Assembly: GCA_944548615.1 (NCBI GenBank)
Contig: OX155979.1
Span: forward strand, 14,165,597 to 14,229,596
From: Micropterix aruncella
Taxonomy: Eukaryota; Arthropoda; Insecta; Lepidoptera; Micropterigidae
Length of the DNA: 64,000 nt
Direction: 5' to 3'
Of this stretch, positions 1 to 11,501 are shown in pieces (the first letter of the stretch is position 1; each line of letters opens with the position of its first letter). Both the position numbers and the translations under genes were made by a program. The notes beneath the pieces are model-generated. The model was not told the origin of the DNA and searched no databases. It worked only from the letters and a program-made list of their open reading frames with translations.

Positions 1-149
1 TCTCACACTGGTGACCCCGACGTGATCCACTCTCACAATATGATCAGATGATATGAATACAAATTGAAGATGTCGTGCGCCGTGCCTCGCATCAGAAAGG
101 GACGCACTTATGGCGCAAAACGAAACAACAACAAAGTTGGCCGGAAAAT

Positions 150-430
150 ATTGCAGTATTTTCGATTGCGAAGCGATTGTCCAGCAACATTGGCCAGCAG
201 CTTTGGCCAGTGTTGCTGGAGTTAACAATAATTACTGGTTACGGGTTCGAGGCCGCTTACTAGGTCCTCTCTGTTACGTAGCAGTGTTTCGGTGTCTACA
301 GAATCTATCGCGGACCACGCGGTATCGGAGAGCCGATTGGTCGCCTGCTCTATAGGAAACTAACCACCCTGCTCTACTGGAAACAAAGCCATTTGTCACA
401 TGTATGGAATAATGGTTTAGCCACGATTTC
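150..430 (-). repeat. GC-rich 670-bp family, diverged fragment
   Basis: This fragment shares the 'ggttcgaggtcgc', 'gcggtcctctc' and 'gaatctatcgcggacca' blocks of the GC-rich repeat found many times further right. It is about half a unit, in reverse orientation, and ends near the 'ctataggaaac' block. Short open frames here are shadows of the repeat. Confidence 0.6.
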
Positions 431-531
431 TATTGTTAATCAGTCTGGCTAATTGTTTCTAGTTATTTATTGCATCCACTGTCTACTGATGAATTGTCAG
501 CTTTTTCAAAACACTTTAAAATACTAATTAA

Positions 532-1232
532 GAGGGCCGTGATACCTCTATAATCAATGGTATAATATAACTATAGGTAGGTAGGATTTTCGGAGCCAAA
601 GAGATACGTCCACCCTTTCGAAGCGCTCGGCGGGGACTAGCTGACTTGAGGCGTGAATCGTATCATAGGCGAGTATCATAACGCGAGAATTAGATTGTTT
701 TAAAAGACTTTATTGCCAATTTTAATTAATGTCTTGCATTTGTTTTTGAGGAAATGGATTGATATTGAACTAAAGTTTATTTCTGTTGTTTTTATTTTAT
801 GAACGAGAGTTCTAAAAGGCCAAAATCAAAAGCATTTCTTCGCCCATTTTCAAAAAAAAATTACAAAGTTAAATATTTTTTTTATCAACAATTTTATATG
901 AAAGTAGTAAAAAGTGATTCACTTATTATATAGAGGACTTTCACAACAATACATTGTATTTTTTTTATACCGTTTAGATGTCAAAACGATTCGTAAATAT
1001 GTTATATTCTAAACCTCTTACAGCAAAAATTCACAAACAGTCGCCGGTTTAAGGTCAATTAATCAAAATTCTATAATAATTTTCAAAAAAGTAGCTCACT
1101 CATTAGACAATAATATAAATGATCTTTTATGTTGTGCAATAAAACTTATAGAAATACAGTATTTTAACCTTAAATTCACGTCTGCAAAATTACGTAAATT
1201 CACGAAATGCGCAAAATTTCGTGTACGGCCTC
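532..1232. mobile_element. TTAA-flanked non-autonomous DNA element (candidate)
   Basis: Both ends sit next to TTAA (528-531 and 1233-1236). The termini are imperfect inverted repeats: GAGGGCCGTGATACC on the left, and the reverse complement of the right end reads GAGGCCGTACACG. The interior is AT-rich with no coding frame. A TTAA duplication is shared by piggyBac and Kolobok elements; the terminus lacks the CCC start of piggyBac, so the superfamily is open. Confidence 0.45.
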
Positions 1233-1239
1233 TTAAAAT

Positions 1240-1999
1240 TACTCCTTTCCTAGTATGCCAACCCCAGGTGTCCCCGAATCTGCCCTGCTGACTCTACCCC
1301 AGCATTCTATGGCCAAAATACTGGCTAATTTTAAAGTATCAGCTTTTACAAAGTTCTTGCACTTTATTGTCGCTGGCTCCCTAGCTAACACTGCTAATAC
1401 CTAGTTTTTGTAAAGTTTTTTCGAAATAAATGAATCGAATTGAATACTTCCCTCACGGTTTTATTTTTTATTTATTTTATTTAAGAATTAATTACTATAA
1501 AACATTGATTAGCTTACAAAAATAACAGGAACCGAATGGCAAAACCTTAACCTTTTCCTTACCTATTTGTTTCTGTCACCCAACTGGGACTAGCCCGTTC
1601 TAGGGTGGACAGTACTCTAATATTACAATCAAGTTTGCTTGATTGCTTGATTGCTTTCAAATGTACAAGTTTTAGTAAAAAGCTAATAACACTGAATTGC
1701 CCTAATAAAATAAAAAAATAATAATTAAAAAATATTGAAAGATAATATAATAAATAAAATGCAATTCCATTATATAATCGGCATTAGATATAATCTAAAA
1801 TTCGATTAAATAATATAAATAAAGTTATATGTCAGAAAAGAAAGAAACAGTCATTAATATTTAATATATGGTAAGTAATATACGATTTAATATAAAAATA
1901 CCTAGTCAAAAAAGTACAATTCATTGTCAAAGTCAAATAATTTTGGGTAGTTATTTCAATGTTAAAATATACTCAACATACATGTTTAGAAATATGGTA
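1240..1999. other. AT-rich non-coding sequence
   Basis: No open frame, splice pair or repeat with another copy in the window was recognised. A stretch near 1410-1445 ending in 'aataaatgaatcgaattgaa' looks like the 3' tail of a retroelement, but no coding remnant precedes it. Confidence 0.4.
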
Positions 2000-2895
2000 A
2001 TAATTTGTGCACCTAAGTTTTATTAGACTATTATTTCTAGCATTTGTTGTATGGTTAGTCTGTCATGATTCGATAACCATTTCCTTAATTTCATTTTGTA
2101 TTCCCTAAATGTCAAATTCATTTTTATTTTCATATTCACCAGATTGCATAATCTCGGCGCAATGAAAGAGTAATGTCTTTGTCCAAATGATGTTTTCCTT
2201 CTGGGTATTATTAAGCTATTTTCTAAAAGTTGTCTCGTTGGTCGCCGGTTCTGAATTATTCCTAAATTTAAGTTATTGTCCAAAAATAGCCTTAGGAGAG
2301 AAGTTTTTAGAAATAGTTGCCTACAATCAAGAACTTTAGCTTCTTTATAAAGTTTATTAGTGGGATGGTGATATGGTCTACGTAGAATAATTTTTAATAT
2401 AAATTTCTGCGCAACTTGGAATGGCTCTAGCAGGTTTCACCACATCCACCCCATCCAATTATGCCGTAAGTAATAAGCGATTCACATACAGCATAATAAA
2501 CAGTTTTTAGTGTTTTGGAATCCAGAATATTCCTCAGTTCTTTGAAAACATATCCAAGGATTCGCACCTTCGTAGCCACGTTATGTATATGAGAGTCCCA
2601 ACGGAGAAAGCAATCTAGAGTGATGCTTAGATATTTCCAAGATATTTCTCTTTGTAGAGGCTGACAGTTACAAGACTCTACGCTATCGCATTCGTGTACT
2701 ACAATAGTTTTATTAGTAGTGGGTTGACCTCTAATGATTACACTAAATGGCATGTATTTGGTTTTGCCAACATTAAGCGTCAACATAAATCTTTTCCTAG
2801 CCAATTTTTATCAATTTCCATGCCCTCGTTTGCTTTCTCAAATGTGTAATCCCAGTTTGTACCCTTGAATAGTATAACAGTGTCATCGGCATATA
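2000..2895 (-). pseudogene. LINE reverse transcriptase, C-terminal remnant
   Basis: Reading the minus strand from about 2893, a frame begins with IYADDTVILF, the reverse transcriptase catalytic YADD box. After a frameshift near 2800 it continues as LNVGKTKYM and SLITYGIIGWGG, then after a further break as RKTSFGQRHYSFIAPRLCN, a typical LINE C-terminus. At least two frame breaks show that it is dead. Its 5' truncated end abuts the next LINE copy, which lies in the opposite orientation. Confidence 0.8.
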
Positions 2896-3737
2896 TGGGG
2901 TAATGCAACCGATATCCATCGCGGTTTTGTGCTACAAAAGCAAGCCGTTACGACAATTTTTGGTGAAAGCAGAGAAACACATTGCGCCCCTTTTTTTATT
3001 AAAGCTGATATCCTTACTATGTCGTCCATGTACATATATCAGTGCCTTTTATACGCCGAAGATAATCTTTTAAATTGCGAGCTTCACTCCACTCGACATA
3101 ACATTAATAAGCGACATAAAAACAATGTGTTATTGCCTAAAGTACGCTTGGCTAAATATCAAAAAATATTTTTATAAATTAGTTTTAAATTGTTCAATGC
3201 TTTGCCGTCGTCGACGAGAAGACTTGAGATGGCAGCATATAAAATCTGCTTGAAAAATCAGTTAGTCAAACATGCCCTTTACAAACTGGACGACTTTTAT
3301 GATATTGCGTCCACAATTGCTTGATTATAAATAACCATATTATGACTATACTTTCGCACTAAGTTTTAGATTTTATTTACATTGTTTTTAATTACCTACG
3401 CATATTTCAGAATATTTCTTTTTTATTGTATTGATTATTATTTTTTGTTTGATTATTGATTATTTTGTAAATTTGACTATTTTTAAATAATCACCTCTGA
3501 TTACAATTTTTTTTTCTTCCTTTTAATTAATCAAAGCGGTTTTATCATCCGGTAAAGTATGATTGTAAAATTTGACATGTTCCTAAGTATTGTACTCCAG
3601 CAAGGTAGATTTTAATCTTATTAATCTAGTATTATAAATGTGTGTGAAATATTAATAAATAAAAAAAATAAAATAAATAAATTGTGAAATGCATTTATGG
3701 AATGAATAAATGATGATGATGATGATGATGATGATGA
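2896..3737 (+). pseudogene. 5'-truncated LINE with (GAT)n tail, copy 1
   Basis: The sequence is nearly identical to 37176-37917. It encodes the end of a CR1/Jockey-like ORF2 (QAVTTIFGESRETHCAPFF) with a stop inside the frame at about 3175, then about 400 bp of 3' UTR. It ends in 'aatgaataaatgatgatgat', an unstable GAT repeat that serves as the family's 3' tail. Confidence 0.85.
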
Positions 3738-4272
3738 TTGTGGTTATTTTACGCAGATTACATTTCTATGGTTAACAAAAACATTGACAGGCGATGCCCT
3801 ATTCTAACCATTGTTCGTATCCAGATCGAAAGCCTTTTCTGGCGGACGCAGCTTTTTCAATAGTTAGTTACAAAGGCCGGCGGAAATTATGCTCGAACTA
3901 TAAATCAGTTCGAGGCGGGCGTGGTATGGGGCAATTTGTGTTAGCAGATTGGCAGTAGTGGGCATCGGGCCCGGAAGTGCACGGCGCGGCCGGAAGCGCC
4001 GCCATTTTGGAAATGAGCAACACGCCCGCCAACATCGAAACACTCGCACAAAGAAAGGGGGTGGTGGTGGGCGTGGGGGGTGCGAGGAGTCGGAAAGCAC
4101 TCGGACTTATTAGAACCTGTAAAGGTTATGGTTGAACCTTGGAAAGTAGGTCAGACGGAAGTCGGAACTGTCCCAATGACTTACGCTCGCTTAGGACAAA
4201 GGGTGGAAAGATTACCCTTTCCACGCTTTCTACAAATGCAAATTCAGTGTATTTGCATAAGACATAACTAGG
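3738..4272. other. Unique or unassigned sequence
   Basis: The stretch is moderately GC-rich around 3870-4080. The open frames there are proline-rich and unsupported by splice sites. No gene was recognised. Confidence 0.35.
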
Positions 4273-5672
4273 GTTGTCGACTACAGCGGGCGAGCCCGTC
4301 ACCTCAGGCAGTTTTAACGATTAGTTGGTCTATTTCCCTGGAGTGAGCGCAGAAGACTTGAGGACAAAACAGTCCACCGTCTAGCTACGCCACAAGCCCG
4401 TAAGAGGCCAACGCCTTAACCGCGAGATAGCCAGGAGTGTTACCCGGCGGGCCTACACTCACGCCCTCACTTCCAATTGTGACCAGATTACTCCGGTCTC
4501 TCAATTGGTTACGAGTTCGAGGTCGCTTGCGCGGTCCTCTCCCTTACGAAGCGGTGAAACGGTGTATATACATACCGAATCTATCGCGGACCACAGTGTC
4601 CTTTGCCCGGCTGTTCACTCAGGATCGGGTAGCCGATGGTCGTTTCAAGAGCAGTCGCCGTAAGGTCCGCAACCACCCCCGCTCTATCGGTGGTATTTAT
4701 CCTGCAGCGTTACACAGTCATATGTTGGATGCGCCGTGTAGCCTAAGCTGACGAGATTTCCTAGGCATCTTAACACTGCCATGTGTCCTCTGGCCTGGGT
4801 GTCAGATTGATGGACAAGATTGATGGACCAGTGTCCTTAGTTCAAGGGAGCTAATGGGCCCATGATGAGGTGGCCACGATGACCCATGTGTTCAGGGTCG
4901 GTCACACTCACGGGTCAACACCCATCCGAAGGCCTCCACGCATGGGGTGCGAGCCTGGGTAGGACACTGGGTCAACCAGTCTCCCCTGGGAATCAAACCT
5001 CTGGCGCTCCTGGACGGTCTGCGCACCGAGCGGCGCAAGCCAATCGACTGTGCTCTCCGACTAACAATCGGGGGAGTCTGGGAACTGTATTGTTTCCTAT
5101 AGAGCGGGGGTGGTTGTCTACCTTACGGCGACTGATCTTGAAATGACCATTGGCCATCCGATCCCGGTGCAGAGTCGGGCAAAGGACGCCTTGGTCCGCG
5201 ATAGATTCGGTGCACACCGTTTCACCGCTTCGTAAGGGAGAGGACCGCGCAAGCGACCTCGAACTCGGAACCAATCGAGAGACCGGAGAAATCTGGTCAC
5301 AATTGGAAGCAAGGGCGCGAGGGTCGGCCCGCCAGGTAACACTGGCTATCTCGCGGTAAGGCGTTGGCTTCTTGCGGGTTGTGACGTAGCTGGACGTTGG
5401 ATTTGTTTCTGTCCAAAGTCTTCTACGTTCACTGCAGGGCGACAGAACGAGAAAATCGGTAAAACGTCCTGTGGTGACGGGCTCGCCCGTTGTAGTTGAC
5501 ACCGCAAGTTGTCCTTAGTTCATAAATCTGGTTGCAACTGGAAGTAAGGGCGCGAGTGTCAGCCCGCTGATTGATTAACCTAGTTATTTCGCGGTAAGGC
5601 GTTGGCTTCTTACGGGCATGTGGCGTAACTATACTTATGTCCAAAGTCTTCTTCGCTCACCTCACGGGAGAC
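4273..5672. repeat. GC-rich 670-bp family, cluster of units
   Basis: The cluster holds a reverse half unit (about 4273-4700, starting at 'gtcgactacagcgggcgagc'), a full forward unit (about 4848-5510, from 'gagctaatgggccc' to 'gttgtagttgacaccg') and a further forward 3' fragment (5518-5672). A 169-residue minus-strand open frame inside the full unit recurs at 170-171 residues in two other copies. It matches no protein family I know, and I read it as a by-product of sequence conservation. Confidence 0.75.
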
Positions 5673-5714
5673 ATTACTTCTTTATAATATTAGTACAGAT
5701 TACTTTTATATTAA

Positions 5715-7321
5715 CCCCACGAGGATGTGATAGGGTCAATTTGACCCTGCTCGTTTTATTTTGCGTACAGTTTTTTATGCCGCAATCGTAAGCTTTCGAA
5801 CTTCTCAGTAGCTAGAGCTATTGAACTCCCCTTCCCACTGCGCGCAGTGGGAAAGGGAGTTTTTTTGTGTTTTCAGTTGGAATATAAATAAAAATATAAG
5901 TAAATTTAATTCTAAAACGTTTTATCAACCGAATTCCGTACATTTTAATCCAATTTTACCTGTTTTTTTGAGTTGAAAAATTGGGTGAGGCACTATGGCG
6001 TCATTATTAATGATTGAGTTTTTTTTAGCAATAAATAACTCTAAAAATGCAAAATCCCTGCCTAATTCGTTTGTAAAAATACATATTATTTTGTTTTTTT
6101 CAGAGATATATGAAGTTTTCGGCGTATTGGTAAATTAATGAGGGTTTTTTTCGAGATTCTTTTTCGAGAAATTATAAAAAAAAATATTGGTATTTATGAG
6201 CTAATATCTAAATATTTTTGTATGTAAATGAGCAAAATTAAATATTGTCTTTGATAGAGAATCTAATAAAGATCACGATAGCATTTACAGTTTTTAAATA
6301 GTGTTCCGTATTTTTCCGTAAGATAAGTACAAGTTAGAAATGCCTAGTTTTTTTCACATTTTCGATTTTCTCATATTTATTCATAATTATCTAATTGTTT
6401 TACAAAATTAAATTTCAATATTTTATATACTAAATTTCAATGCAATCATTGCACAGTTATTATTTTTATGATTGCTATAGTAGTTCCATTGTTATAGTAC
6501 TTTTTGTCAAGCGCGGCGATATTGCAAGAAATTCCAATAAATTGCCGCGGTCTGCCATGAAATTATGCCGCTACTCGAAGGGTTAATAAATAACTAATTC
6601 GTAAGTTTACTTTCCATACTTTGTTAAATAAAAAATACGTGTGGCACTCGGGGACTGCCGCGGTAAAGCTATTGCATAGCATTTTTAACAACTTATGCAA
6701 TTATAATTATTTATTTATAATTTTTTTTCTGATATCAGATAACTGCGTTCTATCGGAAAACGTTGAAATTATTCCGAATCATTTGCGGCTGCGGAATCAA
6801 ATGATTCGGAATAATTAAACGTCTGCCGATAGAGCGCCGCGCACGAATTTTTTATTCGATAAAGCAAAAAACCGGATTATTCGAAAAAAATCGTAGATAA
6901 AAAGATAGATAATTAAATTATCGTTAAAATGGTGCAGGTTTCATAATAATACGCCAGATAGTATTTGCGTAGTAGTCGTTTTTGTGTTCGGTTAGACCTA
7001 ATTTCACAAATTAATAACACTATGTAATATAGACAAAATCTAAAATATTCAAAGCTAAGAATATTAAGAAAATGTTCTTGTTTAACATATATTTTTTTTG
7101 AATCGTAAGCAGTACTCGTTTAGACGTTATCAGTTTAAAATCATTAATTTTCGTTAGGAAATTTCTTCATTCGGTCGCCGCGCTGGCCTCTAGGCCCGCG
7201 ATAAAAGCTATGCAATAGCTTAAAAATTAAAATAAATACTTTAAAAATATAAATGAAATACAGGGTCATCATGACCCTCCACATCCTCGATGTACCTTTT
7301 TTGTACCACAGCCTCGACGGG
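5715..7321. mobile_element. piggyBac-like TTAA element, non-autonomous, with nested insertions
   Basis: TTAA lies at 5711-5714 and 7322-7325. The left terminus CCCCACGAGGATGTG matches the reverse complement of the right terminus, CCCGTCGAGGCTGTG, in 12 of 15 positions. Each end also carries a subterminal palindrome (GGGTCAATTTGACCC at about 5732, GGGTCATCATGACCC at about 7263). There is no transposase frame. The interior holds a second TTAA-type repeat (right end 'ctactcgaagggttaa' near 6580) and the hairpin element at 6636-7221. Confidence 0.7.
6636..7221 (-). mobile_element. Hairpin-bearing 590-bp element, copy 1
   Basis: This is one of four copies (others at 44959-45547, 46126-46712 and 61877-62475). 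One end is TACGTGTGGCACTCGG and the other is GCTATGCAATAGCTT. GCTATTGCATAGC-type sequence lies near both ends in inverted orientation. The interior has a strong imperfect hairpin at 6745-6838 with about 40-bp arms (TCTATCGG...CCGATAGA). There is no coding capacity. Confidence 0.8.
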
Positions 7322-7325
7322 TTAA

Positions 7326-7907
7326 GGAAAAATCAAAATTAATGCTGCTGTCGCAGAATAAACACATTGTCATGATCAAAAACCATTAGAAGGTTAAAAC
7401 TTTAACCAAACATGCACCCTCTCACCTTTATCCACCCATGAATTAACTGCGCGTTTAATTCTTACAAATTAAATCCAATTTCGCCTCCGCCTCTCCCTCC
7501 AATAGAATTTGAATTGTAGATTAGGTAAACACGCTTTCAAAGGTCATTCCATCAGTCTTTTCATTTCATTTCTTTTTACAGCGCTCTTGGTGTGATTTTT
7601 ATATACATTTGGCCATTTAAACGCGCACCACGGCGCCTATTAGTCTAATAGAGGGTTGAAGATATTGCGTTGTTTATCATTTTAGTTTTGGAATAAAATT
7701 ACATTTAAACAGACTGTCGCGTTCTTGCTGTGTAAATAATCTATGTGACGACCTTGGAACCAGACTGGTCTACGTGACATTTTTAGCAAAAGAGACTTAT
7801 TTGCATAATGCAATATAAAATTCATAATTCTTCCATGCCACACTGATCTAATGGCTCTTCAGTGATATTTTCTTTGATAAATCGCAACATCTCACTATAG
7901 AATTGGT
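7326..7907. other. AT-rich non-coding sequence
   Basis: No gene, splice pair or recurring repeat was identified. Confidence 0.35.
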
Positions 7908-9258
7908 GGAGTTAATTGGCCCTTGCTGAGTTGGCCACGAAGACCCATTCTGTTCCGGGTTGGTCACACTCACGGGTCAACACGTATCCGACGGCCTCCA
8001 CGCATGAAGTGCGAGCCTGGGTAGGACTCTGGCCGTATGGTCAGTTTCCCCTAGGAATCAAACTTATGGCGCTCCTGGACGGTCTGCGCACCGTGCGGCG
8101 TAAGCCAATCGACTGTGCACTCTGACTAACATATATTGAGATGTCAACCACAACGGGCGAACCCGTCACCGCAGGACGTTTTAACGATTCATCGTTCTAT
8201 CGACCGTGCAGTGAGCGTAGAAGACTTAGGACATAACAAATCCGACGTCTAGCTACGCCACAACCCGTTAGAGACCAACGCCTTACCGCGAGTAGCCAGG
8301 TGTGTTACCTGGCGGGCGGCACTCGCGCCCTAACTACCAATTGTGACCAGATTTCTCCGGTCTCTCGATTGGTTCCGAGTTCGAGGTCGCTTGCGCGGTC
8401 CTCTCCCTTACGAAGCGGTGAAACGGAGTGCACCGAATCTATCGCGGACCAAGGCGTCCTTTGCCCGACTCTGAACCGGGATCGGATGGCCAAAGGTCAT
8501 TTCAAGAGCAGTCGCCGTAAGGTAGACAACCACCCCCGCTCTGTAGGAAACAATACAGTTCCCAGACTCCCCCGACTGTTAGTCGGAGAGCACAATCGAT
8601 TGGCTTGCGCCGCACGGTGTGCAGACCGTCCAGGGGCGCCAGAGGTTTGATTCCCAGGGGAGACTGGTTGACCCAGTGTCCTACCCAGGATTCGCACCCT
8701 ATGCGGGGAGGCCGTCGGATGGGTGTTGACCCGTGAGTGTGACCGACCCTGAACACATGGGTCATCGTGGCCACCTCATCATGGGCCCGTTAGCCCCCTA
8801 AAGACTCTGACTAACAGTCGGGGGAGTCTGGAAGCACTATTTCCTATAGAGCGGGGGTGGTTGTGGACCTTACGGCGACTGCTCTTGAAACGACCATCGG
8901 CTATCCGATCCTGGGTGAACAGCAGGCAAAGAGCGCTGTGGTCCGCGATTGATTCGGTAAACACCGTTTCACAGCTTCGTTAGGGAGAGGACCGCGCAAG
9001 CGACCTCGAACTCGTAACCAATCGAGAGACTGGAGTAATCTGGTCACAATTGGAAGTAAGGGCGTGAGTGTAAACCCGCCGGGTAACACTCCTGGCTATC
9101 TCGCGGTTAAGGCATTGGCCTCTTACGGGCTTGTGGCGTAGCTAGATGGTGGACTGTTTTGTCCTCAAGTCTTCTGTGCTCACTCCAGGGAGATAGAACG
9201 ACTAATCGTTAAAACTTCCTGAGGTGACGGGCTCGCACACTATAGTCGAGAACCCTAG
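7908..9258. repeat. GC-rich family: unit interrupted by an inverted unit
   Basis: The forward 5' half (7908-8131) and forward 3' half (8804-9258) of one unit are separated by a complete reverse unit (8132-8803, about 672 bp). The junctions carry the same 13 bases, ACTCTGACTAACA, at 8119-8131 and 8804-8816, as expected for a target-site duplication. All open frames here are repeat shadows. Confidence 0.8.
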
Positions 9259-9536
9259 TTTATAGAATTGGTGCGATATGAAATTAATAGAACGCTATGG
9301 CGATCTACGTAACAAACTTCACTTAAATCACAATGGTCCCAATTTTTTACTAGAGTTAAAATAGTTTTTGGTTACCCAAAGTGATCTAAATGCAATACAG
9401 GAACAAATTAAGCTCACTAAGCTCACTAAGTTATTCATTAAATCACTAAATAAGTCACTCATTAAATCAATCTCACTAAGTTACAATGATGATTACACCG
9501 AAACTTATGAAACGGTTGACCTGAAACCAAACGGTA
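9259..9536. other. Non-coding sequence with short direct repeats
   Basis: A minisatellite-like patch (aagctcactaagctcactaag and variants) lies at about 9400-9485. No gene was seen. Confidence 0.35.
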
Positions 9537-10604
9537 TTTTTTTAATTTTTAATTTTATTTTATTATTTTTAAGGAAACATACAGCTGTTACAATAAATTT
9601 GTTACAAAATTATTAAGTTACAAAAATAAAGCTAATTACATGTTTCCACTTAAACATTCATAATGTAAATACAACAATATAATTTTTTTTGAAGAATTAA
9701 CACACATAGGGAGAGGTGGGAACTGGGAAGAAAGGAGTCATAATAAGTAAATTAAATTTTATGTAATACACGTTCCATAATATAGTCATACATATTATTT
9801 AAAGATATTCTTGAATAAATATTATTTATAATATATTATATATTGCGATTACAATGATAAATCAATACCGTCATTAATAATTGCTTTCTTAAGAGCGAAT
9901 GATGACGTATTGAATAAGTCAATATCGCCGAGCTGCGTATTACAAATTTTACATACCCTATACATGAAACAGTTTTGTTCATAATTAGTACTAACCTGCG
10001 GAAGGTGGAATAACTCCGTTTGGCGAGTGAGTCGCGATGGTACACGGAAAGATACAATTCCAAAAAGATCAGAACAATCAATGTAACCTGCTAAATAGTT
10101 TATGGAAAAACACCACGTCTGCGCATTTTCTTCTTGATTGTAAGGATTGAAGCCCATGAAGAGCAGCTGCTTCGTTGTGATTGGGAAAGGACAAGAAGGA
10201 GCGATAATTCAAATGTTTCAGGAACACATTTTGAATACGTTCAATTCTTTTTATGTGAACATTATAGCTAGGAGACCATATTTGAGAAGCATATTCGAGG
10301 TGACTGCGGACGAAAGCGTAGTACAAGAGTAATAGAGAATTTTTAACTGCGAAATGTTTTGAAGTTCGAAGTACGAATCCTAACATACTATATGCTTTTT
10401 TCGTGATGTTATCTATGTGGGAGTTATATAATAACTTACTATCTAAAAGAACACCTAGATCCCGGATTGCATTTTTCTTGCTTATCGAGAAACCATTGAC
10501 AGTATAAATAAATGGTAGAATATTGTTTTTCCGCGTAAAACTAACGGTAGCACATTTCGCAACATTCAGGAATAAGCGATTCGAGGCGCAATAAAGAGAT
10601 AGTC
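9537..10604 (-). pseudogene. Jockey-like LINE, 3' part, split by the 19.5-kb transposon
   Basis: On the minus strand the frame runs from NRLSLYCASNRLFLNVAKC (near 10604) through AIRDLGVLLDSKLLYNSHI and HLEYASQIWSPSYN, then shifts frame near 10078 and ends around 9849. An AT-rich 3' UTR and A-rich tail reach about 9537. The upstream half of the same LINE, with its YINDI and FADD boxes, lies at 30065-30225. The two parts join through QDDLD|RLSLYC when the 10608-30061 element and one TAT copy are ignored. This marks both ends of the large element precisely. Confidence 0.85.
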
Positions 10605-10607
10605 TAT

Positions 10608-10815
10608 TAGCTGGGGATTTAGTGCGATGTACCCTGCATTTTGTGATTAAAGGCTCATACTTGGCACAATTGTTCCTTAGGCGGTCCTGAGTGGATTTAG
10701 ACCGGGAGCCATCGGCGGCCACCCCGCGGGTGGCGGGGGGAGGGGGTGGAAATTTGATTCCGCCGCCCGTCACTTTGAGCGTTTTATCTTTCGGACTATA
10801 AGTACTTGGGCAAGT
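10608..10815 (+). repeat. Left TIR of large transposon, outer part
   Basis: The reverse complement of 29842-30061, with a 12-14 base indel near the tip. Shared blocks include 'ggctcatacttggcacaatt', 'cctgagtggatttagaccgg' and the C/G-run 'ggcggggggagggggtgg'. The arm is cut at 10815/16240 by the CR1-like LINE; the intact right arm reads straight through (gggcaagt to gggatatc). Confidence 0.85.
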
Positions 10816-11224
10816 TAGATTGTATATTGAGTCCTTGGACTATAAGTACTTGGGCAAGTTAGAGTGTATATAAGTACGTCTGTATATTGAGTCTGGGTGT
10901 TACAGACGTGTTATTATAAGCTACATCGTTTTTACGAATCTAAGAGTGATAAAGTGTGCGAATCCTTTTTTAATTGATACCTACTGAAAGGAAAAAACTC
11001 CGTGATCAAAGTGGCATATGTAAGGAACTCCATCACCAAACTGTACGTAGGAAAAAAGACTTTTAATTAAATAGTGGTCACCTACGATCGATCAATAAAC
11101 ACACCAGCCGATGTGATCGAAATACGACAATAATATCACTGTTTATAAGTAATTATCATCACTCCGACCGGTCGACAAATAGCCCCGTCGCTTCGTCGCC
11201 GAACTTTAATTTGCCCGATCGGGT

Positions 11225-11252
11225 GCCTGGGTTCGAAACCCGGTCTGGCCAA
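11225..11252 (+). other. tRNA T-arm / B-box-like palindrome in LINE 5' UTR
   Basis: The sequence reads CCTGGGTTCGAAACCCGGTC, a perfect stem-loop that matches the RNA polymerase III B-box consensus GGTTCGANNCC. No complete tRNA cloverleaf could be built upstream. It could be a captured SINE piece or part of an internal promoter. Confidence 0.5.
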
Positions 11253-11501
11253 AAAATATTTTTATCTAAAATAGTGACACGAGCGCCATCTATCGGTGCA
11301 TAAACTACACGTATGTGTCAGAGAAAATAAATTGCGCCCCGCGATCGCACTCAAGCGCCCAGCAGCAGACAGAACGGCGTTGCCAGATAGCCACAAACCA
11401 CCAAGTCTACATAAATTGTGTGTGAAAATTAAAACAGCTGTGAATCCTTCATGATCCACGAGCTAATATACAGCTATATTACATTCTGTACATAAACAGC
11501 C

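Noticed and set aside
3864..4100. Proline-rich 78-residue frame
   Set aside because: No splice signals, repeats or family match; local GC content explains it.
8300..8650. Arg/Ser-rich open frames in GC-rich units
   Set aside because: They recur in several frames and strands wherever the repeat occurs; no domain, start context or splice support.
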